From contig MU119202.1 in NCBI GenBank assembly GCA_014904845.1, forward strand, positions 682,001-746,000: DNA of 64,000 bases, written 5' to 3'. The notes beneath the pieces are model-generated. The model was not told the origin of the DNA and ran no database searches. It worked only from the letters and a program-made list of their open reading frames with translations. This DNA is from Acephala macrosclerotiorum (taxonomy: Eukaryota; Ascomycota; Leotiomycetes; Helotiales; Mollisiaceae). Every line of letters starts with the position of its first letter. Position 1 is the stretch's first letter. The translations under genes were made by a program, and so were the position numbers. Shown piece after piece: positions 24,082 to 35,700 of the stretch.

Positions 24082-25907
24082 CTACTCCTCCCTTTCCTTT
24101 TTCTTCTTTAATCGTTTCATCAAGAATTTGGAACAGGTTTTGATCCATCCATCCAGAGTTTCAGTGCACCACATCAGTAATCTACTGAAGAAGAACAGTG
24201 CCAGAAACGAGAATGTCATGATAACCGCAAAAGCATACCAATAGTCTTTCGATGTATACACCCCTTGCAAATCGCTGATCTGAATGGAGAAGTAGCTGGT
24301 CATGAGACCAACGGGGAGGAACAGGACGCTAAGCTTGGCAAGCAATGTTGCAGCCCGAGTTAAACGTGCTGTTGATTCCGAGTCTTTCTGAGCGATGATA
24401 TTAAAGTACTACATTGCGTTAGCGAGTACAAATGTACAGTGGGTAGGGGGGAGAAGCTACTGTGGCGGAAAGGGCATCTTTTTCTGCGAGCGACTCTGTC
24501 ATCTGGGCGATAATGAGTAGATCTAACCTGTCTTTCAGACGCCCGAAGCGCTGCCTGGCAGACTGGGCTAGAACGACACCTGTGTGAACATTCACGGAAG
24601 CGAGATCACCCAGACTGCTCGTGATGGCGGACGGCGAGTCTAGTATGCGTTGAACGAGGTTCTTGTACCCCGTGTACAGGTGTTGTAGCTGGCGACCTTT
24701 TCGACCAAGAACGTGAAGGCGGGGTATAATTTCGTTATCTTGAATCTGGTACGACTTCTTGTACATTTCGAAGATGATCGCGTGCTCAAGTTGCTCCAGG
24801 CGTTTCTTGTACTTTGCGACTGTAGTGTAGACAGCTTGCCAGTCGTCAAATAGATAGTAGAATAGTAGACTCGTTCCTTCTACGCCAGGGTTTGTATCAT
24901 GAAGATCTTCTTTAAGAGATTGGCGGATGGTAATCATCGAGATGGCATTAGTGCTTTGATGGCCGCACTTCGAGATCTGACTTAGAACACTGAGAGTATT
25001 TGCTCGAAAAGATACCAGGTCCCTTGTGTCCTGAACGTGCCCGGGGTGCTCGTGCAAAGAGAGCACAGTGTCTATAGGTTATCAGAGGACGGTTTTCAAA
25101 ATGATATGACAGATTGCATACTATCGTCGCAAAGCACCAACCAAGACCACAGTCTCCTTTGAGCCCCCTCGGAAATGATATCAATGTCGGAACGTTCAGT
25201 CTGTGTTACAATCTCATGCATGAAGTTTGCACCAACACAAATGGCTATTGGATCTATCAGAAACTTTCAATCACCACTGTCTATGAAGGGCCTTACAATG
25301 GTTGCCAATGTCAATCGACTGATAATTAGTCATTTGATCTGCCAGGGCATAATGGCTGATGCCATCCGACGACTGTATTCTCGGTGGCTCTGCCATCTCC
25401 AAGGGAACTCCGTGTGACATCTTCTCTTCAGAGTGGTCTGAGGCCTCTGCTAGAGCATCAGCTACTTCCACATCATGCTTCCAATGCAGTTTTGTTTTGA
25501 ATTTGCTGATCGGCTTCGTCTTCGGCTTCGACCCAAGTGGTTTAGTCTTCATTATCGCGAGTAGTCTAGGAGAGAAGTCATAATGCTTTCCCAGCAACTC
25601 GACTATATCCGCTTGAACATGAGGCCCCCAAAGATTGCTGTTCAAAGCAGATTCGTTAGCATAAGGTCGAGTTTTGGGTCATCGGAGAGCACAACTGAAC
25701 TCACATCCATCTTACAGGCCGGTCTGCTGGAGGAGGATTGTCAATGAGCGTCTGCACATGCTCTGCTCCAATATCGAATGCTATCCGAGCTTGGGATCTG
25801 CCAAATTCGACGACGAAGTTGCGTGTCTGCTGGAGCAGCGCCCGATTCTGGCTGATCTCATAGACCTTAGCATCATCATAGTTATCGAACGGAATATCGA
25901 ACTCCAT
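24082..25907 (-). CDS. CorA-like divalent cation transporter family protein
   Basis: Exons 25705..25907, 25297..25637, 25122..25253, 24461..25071 and 24082..24408 join in frame to 537 aa. The layout is that of fungal CorA-like proteins: a long soluble part with RWINLWGPHVQADIVELLGKHY (re-formed across intron 1) and LPD-like LVLCDDNTVLSLHEHPGH (across intron 3), a long helical stalk, then two C-terminal membrane helices. These are LLAKLSVLFLPVGLMTSYFS and YWYAFAVIMTFSFLALFFFS. The classical GMN loop is absent; GLMTSYFS takes its place, so Mg2+ transport is not assured. The start MEFDIPFDNYDD is the only ATG in this frame. A second ATG upstream opens another frame (see findings). Confidence 0.82.
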
Positions 25908-25962
25908 GGTAGCGGTTGTATTTCTCGGCGTTTGCAACGCCCTCGAGAGGAAGGATGGACAT
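25882..25962 (-). other. Upstream overlapping reading frame of the CorA-like gene
   Basis: An ATG at 25960-25962 opens a 26-codon frame (MSILPLEGVANAEKYNRYHG...) that ends in TAA at 25882-25884, overlapping the presumed start at 25907 by 26 nt. It could be a translation-controlling uORF, or the true N-terminus cut off by a one-base indel. Confidence 0.45.
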
Positions 25963-26087
25963 GTTGGAGGTTTTGTTTGCTTGTTGTTGGAAGCGCGTAA
26001 GGCTGCAGGAGGCTGAGGTTGTGTGAGACAGGGTGCTCAGCTGAACGCTCAGAGGGCTTTTTAGCGCACTGCTAACCTGAAGCTTGT

Positions 26088-26416
26088 TACTCGTTTTGAC
26101 CGGCTAACCGCCCTGTCTTACTAAACGCTCAACCAAAAAATCGCTAATTAAGCGTTTAATAATATTAAGCGTTTACCTAGTTAAAACGAATATTGAAAAT
26201 AAATACTTTTTTTACTTTAACAATTATAATACACTTTTTATAATAATATATTTAGTATGAGAAGATAGCGCTTACTTGCGCGAGCAATTCTACCCTATTT
26301 ACATAAAATTCCATTGGATTTTGGTAGAGTTATAGTGTTTTTTTAAAATAAAATAAATCGCGATTTTTTGGTTGGGCGTTTAGTAAGACTGGGCGTTTAC
26401 CCGGTCAAAACGAGTA
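26088..26416. mobile_element. TA-flanked MITE with about 55-bp terminal inverted repeats
   Basis: The element body is 26090..26414 (325 bp). The left end, starting CTCGTTTTGACCGG, and the reverse complement of the right end match over about 55 bp with four mismatches, closing at CCAACCAAAAAATCGC-type sequence. It is flanked on both sides by TA (26088-26089 and 26415-26416), the target duplication of Tc1/mariner-type elements. The interior is very AT-rich with no coding frame, and carries direct repeats of AAGCGTTTA. It is thus a non-autonomous element. It lies in the shared promoter region between the CorA-like gene and the GNAT gene. The four TIR mismatches suggest it is not a very recent insertion. 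Confidence 0.88.
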
Positions 26417-26626
26417 CCCCTTGCTACATGTGTCACTCTTCCTTCCTCTCTAGTGAGTCACGATCCCAACATCAGAGGGTACAAGTATATGCTCTGCCGC
26501 TTCGATCGTCTTACTTACTGTTAGCATGTTCACATGTTTCGTCTTGTGATTTTGTAATCTTACGACCCCAAACTGCAGCATAGTCTCTGATCTCGAGTAG
26601 AATTCTCCTCCCAAGTACCAGTCACC

Positions 26627-27365
26627 ATGACTTTCGAGATCGTTCAGATCCCACATGACGATGAAAGTGTTCGTACTCATGTTGAACGATACAAAACCTT
26701 TAGACTATACGCCCTAAAGACTGCACCAAACTGTTTCGGCTCTACCTACGCGAGAGAGATCGCTTTCACCGACGACGTCTGGTACAACCGTTTGGCCAAT
26801 CCGATAGCCACCACCTTCATTGCCGTTCGATCAGATTGTATAATCTCTACTTTGACTGCAATGGGACCTCTGCCTTGTGCTCCAGAAGAGTAAGTGTACT
26901 CGGCTTTAATCCTGTCTCTCAGAATTATCCATCAATTTGTGTCTTATTTTTGATCAGATAATAAATCTCATCTCTACTTTCGCGCAATCAACGGAAGCCC
27001 TTCCCTAACAATACATCCTCAGATCTCCTGTTTCAGGAGACCCTTGGGCGCTCAGTACGGACCCGGTTGCTTCAACGCAATTGCACTTCCGCGTGAACGG
27101 AATGTTCACAATACCTGAAGCTCGTGGCCAAGGTGCTGCTAAAGCACTACTAGACTGCTTCTTCGAGTTCGGGACAGAAGAGGCGGGTAAAGCTGGAAAG
27201 AAGTTTGTCACTAGCATCGTGGTTGATGCAGATAATCTTCCGGCAATGAAACTCTACGAGAAATGTGGATATGTGGCAGTGAGAGAGGAACCACACGGTC
27301 TTTCCAGAATAGCGGTACTTATGAAGTACCCATCAAGTCCTTCTGAGGCAACACCATCTGTTTAG
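26627..27365 (+). CDS. GNAT family N-acetyltransferase
   Basis: Exons 26627..26889 and 27023..27365 (133-nt intron) give 201 aa. The acetyl-CoA-binding motif A is visible as VNGMFTIPEARGQGAAKALL, with the Q/R-x-x-G-x-G/A core as ARGQGAA. It is followed by VTSIVVDADNLPAMKLYEKCGY, the motif B region typical of GNAT enzymes. The N-terminal half, VERYKTFRLYALKTAPNCFG, resembles other fungal single-domain GNATs. The acceptor ATCCTCAG was chosen because a second AG 14 nt downstream shifts the frame. The substrate is unknown. Start at 26627 (CACCATGAC, good context). Confidence 0.85.
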
Positions 27366-28022
27366 TTTTCGTCTTTTAGGTTGGATTCGTTGTCCGCTGC
27401 ATTTTAGAGATGTTTGGGGGTCGATTATCTAAGATAGAGAGATGGGACAGCTCACGTAGATGAGAGTTTACTTGTTCCAGACAGTTGCACATGCTAGGGC
27501 TTTTGAACCTTCCCGTTGTACAACTTCAATGTCAAGCACCTGTCTGAACTTTGAGCTTTGGCAAGATGTTCTCAGCTCGGCCATACTCGTAAAGCCACAT
27601 CCAAGGCCAGTGCTGATCACTTGTCCTGTTAGGGTTTTGTATTTGTGGCAGTACATCTGCATCAACGCCACACCTCTCCTCTCGACAAATGGCGATGCTT
27701 CATTTATCTGCAAGGTTTCTCGGATCGAGCCCGCGCTACTAAGAAAACAAGGAAGCAACGATAGCCTGACGTATCAACGAGGCCTCATTTCGAGTTCTGG
27801 TGGTACGTTGGAACTCGTGCATTTGCCACATCATAGGTTCGGCAACAGATAATATCAGCCTTGCTGCTCCTCACTTCTTGTCGTCTATTCCAAATGTTTG
27901 CCAACCACAACAAAATGGGACGAACTTGTTGATGTTGAAGACACAACAATAGCGACAGTATTTGGCGTTTCAGATACGGTATCTGATCTCGACATCTACA
28001 CGTTTGTTGCCCACAGCCCAAG
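27366..28022. other. Intergenic, GNAT 3' side and CFEM promoter
   Basis: No gene supported. A 130-codon open frame at 27460 has no recognisable content. Confidence 0.35.
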
Positions 28023-28910
28023 ATGCTTTCCTTGCCAATCAGAGCCGTCATTGCGCTCTCATTCCTGTTTTTACCTCTCATCCGCGCTCAATTCGTCTCC
28101 TCCCTCCCACAATGCGTTCAAAATTGTATCGAACAGTCTCCAGACGACAATTGCGAAATCACAGACATGAAATGCCTCTGTCGAGCCTCGGCCGGCAACT
28201 TCCTCCCCGACCTCATAATCTGCACGCACGGAGGCTGCGACAACGATCTCGACAATAACCTCCTCCTCACATCTCTCCAACTAGCATGTGTCATCGCAGG
28301 AACGCCAATCCCCGACTCGGCAATCAGAAATGCAGAGAACGAAGCCAGTAGTCTTGCCACACAGGTCATGACCACAGTCACGATGAGCGGCTCATCTGCC
28401 ACGGGAGGAGCTGGAGCTACAATTACCGTCGACCTAGGCTCAACCGTGACCGTGACAACCACGCAATCTGGGACGACGATCTACGAAATCTATCCCATTA
28501 CGGTAGGCAGCACGACCACAATCACCGGGCCAACTTCGACAAGAACCATTTCGAAGACCTACGATCCAGGCACCTATGCCACTTACACCACTACCAACTC
28601 TCGGGGGCAAACAGTCACATTGCGACCTTCCTTAATTTCAGCCAATTCTCTTACGAGCCAAGGTTCTTCATCTTCGAGTACGGCGAGTGGGAACAGCGAT
28701 ACAACGACTACGACGAGTGTAGCTGCTCAGGAGACGAGTTCGAGTGAAAGTAGCAGCAAGACGAGCAAGACGACCAAAGCGCCGAATCCAGATGCGACGG
28801 ACAGTGCGCCGTTTAAGGATACTAACAGTAGTGGAGTGAGAGTGAGGAATGGAACGAGTCTGTACATGTGGATATGCGTGATGACATCCGTCTTATGGAT
28901 AGGGATTTGA
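28023..28910 (+). CDS. CFEM-domain GPI-anchored surface protein
   Basis: A single exon of 295 aa. The N-terminus MLSLPIRAVIALSFLFLPLIRAQ is a signal peptide. Residues about 27-90 form a CFEM domain with all eight cysteines in order (PQC, QNC, DNC, MKCLC, IIC, GGC, LAC), and an Asp sits three residues before the CLC pair (TDMKCLC), the axial haem-ligand position in Candida CFEM proteins. A long Ser/Thr-rich stalk follows, then a hydrophobic tail LYMWICVMTSVLWIGI after DTNSSGVRVRNGTS, fitting a GPI signal. CFEM proteins act in haem or iron capture or as cell-wall components and effectors; which applies here is not decided by the sequence. Confidence 0.92.
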   Translation: MLSLPIRAVIALSFLFLPLIRAQFVSSLPQCVQNCIEQSPDDNCEITDMKCLCRASAGNFLPDLIICTHGGCDNDLDNNLLLTSLQLACVIAGTPIPDSAIRNAENEASSLATQVMTTVTMSGSSATGGAGATITVDLGSTVTVTTTQSGTTIYEIYPITVGSTTTITGPTSTRTISKTYDPGTYATYTTTNSRGQTVTLRPSLISANSLTSQGSSSSSTASGNSDTTTTTSVAAQETSSSESSSKTSKTTKAPNPDATDSAPFKDTNSSGVRVRNGTSLYMWICVMTSVLWIGI

Positions 28911-29118
28911 CTTGGATTTTGATACAAATTGCGTCCATACTAATCAGTAATAAATTCCCGATTTACGAAAATCACCAACTCCATCTCGTTTCTACGCTGC
29001 CGCCTTTTCCTGTCCTCGGATTTGACCAGTTCCTCTCTTCCTCACGAACCCACATCAAGCAGATCTCGCAACGAAAAGTTCGCATCGCCTGGAAACAGTG
29101 TAAGACCAGGGACACAAT
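28911..29118. other. Short gap between CFEM gene and U2 snRNA
   Basis: It holds the CFEM 3' UTR and the downstream processing region of the U2 gene on the opposite strand. Confidence 0.35.
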
Positions 29119-29274
29119 CGACAAACCCATACCACGTAAGCGCAGCATGAAGTCCACCGTTTGAACAAAAATTAGTAAATCCGTGAGGATGCGTCGCCTT
29201 GTAGGGACAGCGCCAGGGATTAAGCTGGGCAGAACAGATACTACATTTGATCTTAGCCTGATGGCAGAGAGCTG
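29119..29274 (-). ncRNA. U2: U2 spliceosomal snRNA
   Basis: Reading the minus strand, CTCTCTGCC..AGGCTAAGATCA is the conserved 5' end and stem I of U2. It is followed by the branch-point recognition sequence in AATGTAGTATCTGTTCT (GTAGTA pairs with the intron branch site). Then come stem IIa (CCAG..CTGG with the loop CTTAATCC) and a GC-rich stem IIb. The Sm site ACTAATTTTTG (about 29164-29175) is next, and a 3' stem-loop closed by CAAAC/GTTTG ends near 29120. Both ends are approximate. One base in the usual GATCAAGTG segment is A instead of G. The gene is independent, not intronic, with a TATA-like element upstream. Confidence 0.92.
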
Positions 29275-29310
29275 AAGAAGAGAAGTTGGATGAATGGGAG
29301 GGGGGAGAGG

Positions 29311-29319
29311 TTTATATAG
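29311..29319 (-). promoter_or_regulatory. TATA-like element upstream of U2
   Basis: CTATATAAA reads on the minus strand about 40 bp upstream of the U2 5' end, as expected for a pol II snRNA promoter in fungi. Confidence 0.55.
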
Positions 29320-29632
29320 GTTTTTTTTTGCGAGAGTGGGGAATATAATGGAAGGGTAATGGGGCGTGCGATGTTTGCACTGTTTGCACGGATGTGAGTC
29401 AGGAAGGAGTGTGGCGAGGGTGCTGCCTGGAGGAAAGGGGGGCGAAGCGACTCAAACGAGATTAGAATGACACATCCACTCTCTTGCAAGGCAGACACTC
29501 ACGATTCTAGGAGACCTTTTGGAATTTGGTGGCAGCATTTCAGATGAAGTCATGTTGTGCTTCAGCTCATGGTGGCTGTGGTGCTTGCGATGAGCGTTAA
29601 GCTTGTTTGTTTTTTTGGTCGATGTCAGCGTG
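29320..29632. other. Gap between U2 promoter and HET gene 3' end
   Basis: No separate gene seen. Confidence 0.3.
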
Positions 29633-32110
29633 CTATATAATTTCAATCTCGCTATACTCAATATCGCGGAAAAAATCTGTACCTCCAGCCTCCATGGCCC
29701 TTGAAGTAAAGACTCCAATACGATAATACTGTCCACACTTCTCTGTAGGGTAGAGAATGAGTCCCCATGCATGTCTGTTGTGACTCTCGTCGCTGCACAG
29801 CTCGCAGAAGTCTTTCGTACTGGAAGTGGCCAAGTCTTCTCCGTCATCATCCACTTCCATATCACTGTATATGGCAGTGTCTGGCTGTCCCTCCTTTTCT
29901 TCCATATCAACCTCCTCATCTCCGCCGAGTCTCTTCGTTGGTCTGCTTTCAGCACCGTGGCCATTTTCTCCACCGACAATGCTCTCCCCACTTGCATCGC
30001 TGCTTAGGTCCTCTTCCGAAAAAGTACCAGCTTCGAGTTGTTCGGAAGCCACCCGATTAGAACACGCGCTTGATATCAGTAACATCCTGATTCTGCGGCG
30101 GTTTTCCGCCTTCGGCCGTGCGTCTCCTCCCTTCATATACCAGTCCATATTGCAATGAGCTACATAGTTTCCGTTCCAAGTTACTGTTTGTATGATTTCT
30201 ATACTAGATTGATATTCCAATCCTTTTAGCTTTGATAGCCTGGATGGAAGTTTCGTTAATCGACTACAAATTTTAATCGTTCCTTGCCGCACTTCTCCGA
30301 ATCTGTTTTGTCCGGCGAGGACGGTCCAAGATTCGATATTCTTATATTCTGGTCGCAAATGGCTTTCATTTTCCACAGGAAATATACCTAATCCAAGTTC
30401 GGCAAGCCCTTGTCGTGACGCCCAGCTCCAAGAAGGTGCAGTGTATGGCTCCGAAAGAAATTCATGCAGAAGATCGTCCAAGGTTTGATGCTCGGAATGC
30501 CTACGCCAGAGAAGTCCACGATGGAGAGAGATCTTCCATAGTCCGGCAAGGTACTCATCTTTCGTATGATCGGCCACGATTTTTGCCATGCCTGCAAGTG
30601 CTGGTAATCGATCGGTTGCAAATGTGAGATGTCGATCATTGTTAGATCGGGCGCGTTCTTCGAAGGATTCCGTGACTGTTGCGTTTATCTTCTGTCGTCG
30701 ATGAAGGTCAGGAATACCGGAGAAGAGAATTGGGTGACCGGCGAGTTGTTCCAGTCCATTTTCAAAGATTGTACGATTTGCGCATTGAATTGTTATCGTC
30801 GAAAACCCGAAACTAAGAAGTCTTGTCGACATCTCCTTCTCTTGAAATGTCCATCCACGACTACTCCACTTTGCTTCTATCTCGTCAAATGCCTCCAGGT
30901 CAACGGTTAATTCATACAGGCATGACCCACACTGCCCTCTATCAATAAATGTATATCTTCCTTGCACCTGAGGATATATTGAAGACAGAAAGTCCACATC
31001 GAGTGTTCGCCAACGGGGAGGCAAGAACCCTTGGTGGCTGGAATTGGAAGAGAGTGCGCATATTGTGACATGTGCACTCTGGTATATCAGTCCCATGACT
31101 TCGCTCTCATTTTCCCAGTCGGACTTGTCATCTTGAATGACACACAACGAGTCAACCCAGAGATACCGTGTGGAAAGCGCTCTGCAGACAGCGACAGCAT
31201 CTCTCATGACCTCTGGCATTGTCTCGATAGGTATCGACTGCAACCTTTGTAATAGCGTTGTCAGCTCGGTCTTAAGCTGCGATGCAGCATCTCCCCAACA
31301 ATAGCTCAGAGCAGCATATCTGTGAGAATCGCCAGGAGGGCTAGAGGGTGCGATAGCTTTGTCGGTTATGACAAGACGAGGATGCCCATCTCCTGACTCT
31401 GGAGAGACATCGATAAGTCTCGTTGGTAGGAAGTCGATTTGTCTATGACCACAATCTTTGTTGCAGCGATTGATAGCATCTGAGATGAAATTCATATTCT
31501 CGCTGCACAGTCGGTCATTTTGAGGTGGTCGGTCCAGCCGCAACCACTTTCACGTTGGATCTTCGGAATAACCTTCAGCTTTGTTTCGCGAGAATTAGAC
31601 AAAAGACATACCATCGTCGGAGCATATTATAAAGGATAGTGTGATAGGGTCAAGGGTCTTGTTTCCACCACTGTTTTTACTCCTCGGGCACCGGCCCACA
31701 ATACTGACAACCAAACCGTTTAGGCCATGCTTGCCTCGCCAGGTGCCATTATGGCTTCTGTCCACGCCCCAAACATAGTAAAGATTCATCTCGACTGCTC
31801 CGGTTTCTTCTTTGTGTTCAAATTCCGTTCGAATAATCGCATTTCGAAGGAATTTGCAAAAGTCGCAACCTGCTTCAGCAGAACCCTTCAGTCGTGGCAA
31901 ATCGGGCAGTACATCCTCGCACCAAAAGTCCAGATCGAATGTCCGCTCCCGATCGTCATCGTCGAACTGGAGAATCGGGTTCCCATCCTCAGATGTTGAC
32001 ATAAAACCGCCCAACTCCTCATCGTCGAATTTTATTTTTTGGCACATATCGCACAGCCTCGTCCCTGAAGACAAACTGCCAGGTGCTCCAAGATCAAATT
32101 CATGATCCAT
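29633..32110 (-). CDS. HET-domain (heterokaryon incompatibility) protein, possibly disrupted
   Basis: Exon 1 (31612..32110, MDHEFDLGAPG) is Cys-containing and resembles the N-terminal region common in HET proteins (RLCDMCQKIKFDD.., GCDFCKFLRNAI). It ends at a strong donor (GTATGT). The second part codes a full HET domain: YAALSYCWG, RYLWVDSLCVIQDD, SEVMGLIYQSAHVTICALSS. A long C-terminus follows with an acidic segment. With the nearest acceptor (exon 2 from 31572) the frame meets TGA at 31550-31552, right before KWLRLDRPPQNDRLCSENMNF, which looks like genuine protein. A later acceptor (exon 2 from 31479) skips the stop in frame but deletes that block. HET proteins trigger non-self recognition and cell death in fungi. 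Whether this allele is functional is open. Confidence 0.72.
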
Positions 32111-32784
32111 TTTGGAAGGAGGTTCAGTGAGCTAGTGATCAGATGTTGAGTTATAGATCAAGTCCATGAAGACTCTGTAGTTTTGGTACACCTAAATAGA
32201 GAAGGCCTCGAGATGTAAAAATGTAAATAGGCAGGCGCGGTAACACGTGATCGCACCAATGACCACCAACAGAAACTTACCCAATGAGACAGACACACTT
32301 GTATCTCGACACCGAGTAGTTACTGAGCTCATTTATTATTGCTTGAATTGAAAAGGGCATGGATCGAAATTAAGGACAGGGACGAGATCTGGTGTTGGAA
32401 ATAGAGATCGAAGTGACGCGAGCAAAGGAGGGAGGAGGGAAACTACTCTTTAGTCAATTACTCTTATTCTTGCAAGCCTTGTCATGTTGGAAAACTTACC
32501 ATGTAGCACCACAAATTTGTACCAAGTCCAACGTGTAGGTGTTTTATTTCCCCATCTTCTTCCATGGAATGACATTTGATAAGCTTTTTGACTGCTTACT
32601 TTACAGTACCTTGTTTTTATTGAAACATATCGAACTACCGTCATTGCATCACCTCACTTAGGTCTCTTCTAAAATAATCCTTTCCAAGCACCACGCTAAA
32701 CGCAAGACAATCAGTCTAAACTATCTCGTCTCATCTCATCTCACCTAGCCTCATCGAATTATATCTCCTGCCTGCTACCTCCAA
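32111..32784. other. Intergenic, HET promoter side and ABC transporter 3' side
   Basis: No coding region supported; moderately AT-rich, with no repeat recognised. Confidence 0.4.
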
Positions 32785-35700
32785 TCACGTCTCCTTCGCC
32801 TCCTCCTTCTTCTTCCCCTGAAACGGCCTCTTCACCAAACTAACCCCTTTCCCCAACACACCAAAGAACGTCGAGAATCCAAAGCTCCACCCCCTAATCC
32901 TCACCGTATAAATAAAAAAGTAAACCAGTGCCCAATTACTGATACAAAACGCCAAGAATATCCCAAAGTACCTCCACTTATCCCTCGGCTCAATATTCAA
33001 CGCCGCCATGTAATCCACTCCACTACTGTACTGACAATACCCACAATTGCTTGTCGCCCCACCATTCGTCAAATACCCCGCCGCTCTACTCACAAAATCC
33101 CCCGCATATTCTTGACAAGTCTGCCCAGGCGGAGGATTGAAATAAGCAGCTTCTTGAGGAGCACAGATAATCGGAGTGTTGTTTAGGGTAGCAGCCAAGA
33201 CGCCGCCAATCCAGTAAGTGGAGGGATTGAGGTAGTAGATCCAGTAGCGCCAGAAGACGGAGAGTTGGGAGTAGGGACGGACGACACCGTTGAAGAGGGA
33301 GAACATGACGAAGAAGAAGGGGAGAACGTTGGAGATTACGGTGAAGGAGGGGGCGAAGGCGCAGATCCATTGGCCCCAGGAGGCTTGGAAGAGGAACTGT
33401 GTTTCTCTGTCAGCTTTTACTCCCTTGGGTGGAATGGGGGATAGGAAAAAGGGTGGAAGGGGAGGAACGTACGAAAAGCATAGTCATCAAAAACACATAA
33501 CCACTCGTCGAAGAATCACCTGGCAGTCCAGTCGGCCAATACCACAATACCCAATAAATCGTCGCTCCCAAAATTGCAATCGGGATCTCAGCTACTACAT
33601 TTGCAGTACAGAACGCAACCCATCCATAGATCCTAGAAGGTAACTCTCTCGCTTCCCACAACGCTCTATTCTGGTAGAACTTTGGCACAACTGCGTTCAC
33701 GATAGTGGGTGGGATAAGTAAGATTAAGAAGGACGTGAACATGCGATCTTGCATGTCGGCAATGCTGTTCCCAAGTTGCCAGAATGTGAAGCCGTTGAAG
33801 GTCCCGATGATGACGGAGGTGAAGAGCTTGCCGTAGAGGTAGGAAGGGTCGCGCCAGTATTGGATGAAGAGCCGCTTCGTAAGTTGTGTGGTTTGTAGAG
33901 CTACTGGAGATGTGAATTTGCGCTCCTCGACGGTATCTTTGGGCTGGACTTTGCTTCGTGCCGACTTGATACGTTGAATCTCCTCCTTCATTTGGCGGTT
34001 CTCTTCCGAATTGGCCCATTCTTGGTTCCAGTTCAATTTCTTGCCGTCAGCTCGCTTACCACCCTTCGCAGCAGTTTCCAAGATAAACTCGGCGACGTTC
34101 TTGTTCAACGGGCACTGCACACCTCTGTCGGCGAAACTGTAGAGAAGTCAACATAAGATGTACTAGAACAAGCAAGAACTTGACTCCTAAAATATCAACG
34201 TAAAAAGGCAGAATCTGACGTACTATTTGATGACATCGGAGCCGTTCTCGCCAACGGGACCAAAGTAAAACGTGTTTCCACCCGGATTCAAAGCGAGGAT
34301 CATATCGAACTGCTGGATGAGGACTGATGAAGGTTGATGGATCGTACAAACGATAGCCTGTCCCGCCTGTGACAGTTTTTTCAAGAAACGAACAATACTA
34401 TAAGCAGATTGCGAGTCCAAACCAGAAGTCGGCTCATCCAAGAAAAGCAAGAGACTAGGCTTGGCTGCCAATTCAACACCAATCGTAACTCGTTTACGCT
34501 GTTCAACGCCCAAGCATCGGACGAGAGCATCTTGCATATCACGCAATTCCAAAAGATCGATGATCGTGTCAACATAAGCGATCTTCTCAGATCTCGGAAT
34601 ATGGCGTTCTTGTCTGAGAATAGCAGAGAACTCAAGCGCTTCGCGGATGGTGGCAGTTCCGTCGTGAAGATCCATCTGCTCGCAGAATCCAGTGCCTCGT
34701 TGGAACTCGGCACCGAGTGGTCGGCCGTCCACAAGCATGTCGCCAGACACAACACCCGTCTTCTGTCTCTGCGAAAGAGTGTTCAAGAGTGTGGTTTTGC
34801 CGGCACCTGAAGCGCCCATAAGAGCCACCATGATTCTTGGCTTGGCGTATCCGTTGACTTTGTTCAGAAGCTTTCTCTGGCCACCCATGTATGGCACTGT
34901 GTATTCAACGTCTTCCCATGTGAAGATGCTTTCGGAACCGGAAATCTCCTGGAGTGCTTCAGTCTCGGCTTGCCCATCAAGAGTCTGACTGGTTTCCGAA
35001 GATCCTCCGCTAGATGGTTGGTATTGGACTGCCTTCTCTTCATCGCCTGGAGCGCTCGCGGCCTTGACCTTCTGCTTCGAAGCTTTGGACTTCTTGAACT
35101 CAAGCGCACCGCCACCTCCAGATGTGAAGTCGAAAAGCTCGGTAGCGATCATGGTGATCAGAATGTACAGAACAGTGAAGGCGATTATGACTCCGAAATT
35201 CCTCCACAAATGGCTTCGAGAGTAATTGAAAGAAGTGCTAACATATCTTGAACCGGGGACATTGAGGCTTCCGACCTCGGCGCCTGTGAATGCGCAGCCT
35301 TGATATGCTGGGTTATTATATCCAGGGCCATTGGGGACAATCTCAGATGGAGCACAAGCCAGAGTCCGATCGTAGAACTCGTCTGTAATGACGGCTTCGA
35401 AACTGTAGGCGGCTGGATTGACCCAATATAGCCATCCAAACCAGATGTATCGGGAGAGCAATTGTGGCCGAGGGATCACGTATCCGGTATAGATGATCAA
35501 TAGATTGAGAGCAATACCGGAGAACCGAACTGCATCATCAATCGTCGGCGAAAGCGCTGCGAACATTCGATATAAAGCCGTGATGCAAATCGTAGTGACA
35601 TAGATGAAGAGGAAGTAGATCCAGAATTTGCTGACGTTGACATCAAGCTCGGTCAGGAAGTACATGATGATCGAGAACGGAATGACCTGGGCCAAGAGCA

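Noticed and set aside
27460..27852. 130-codon open frame downstream of the GNAT gene
   Set aside because: No recognisable domain, no splice logic and no codon pattern like neighbouring genes. Treated as chance.
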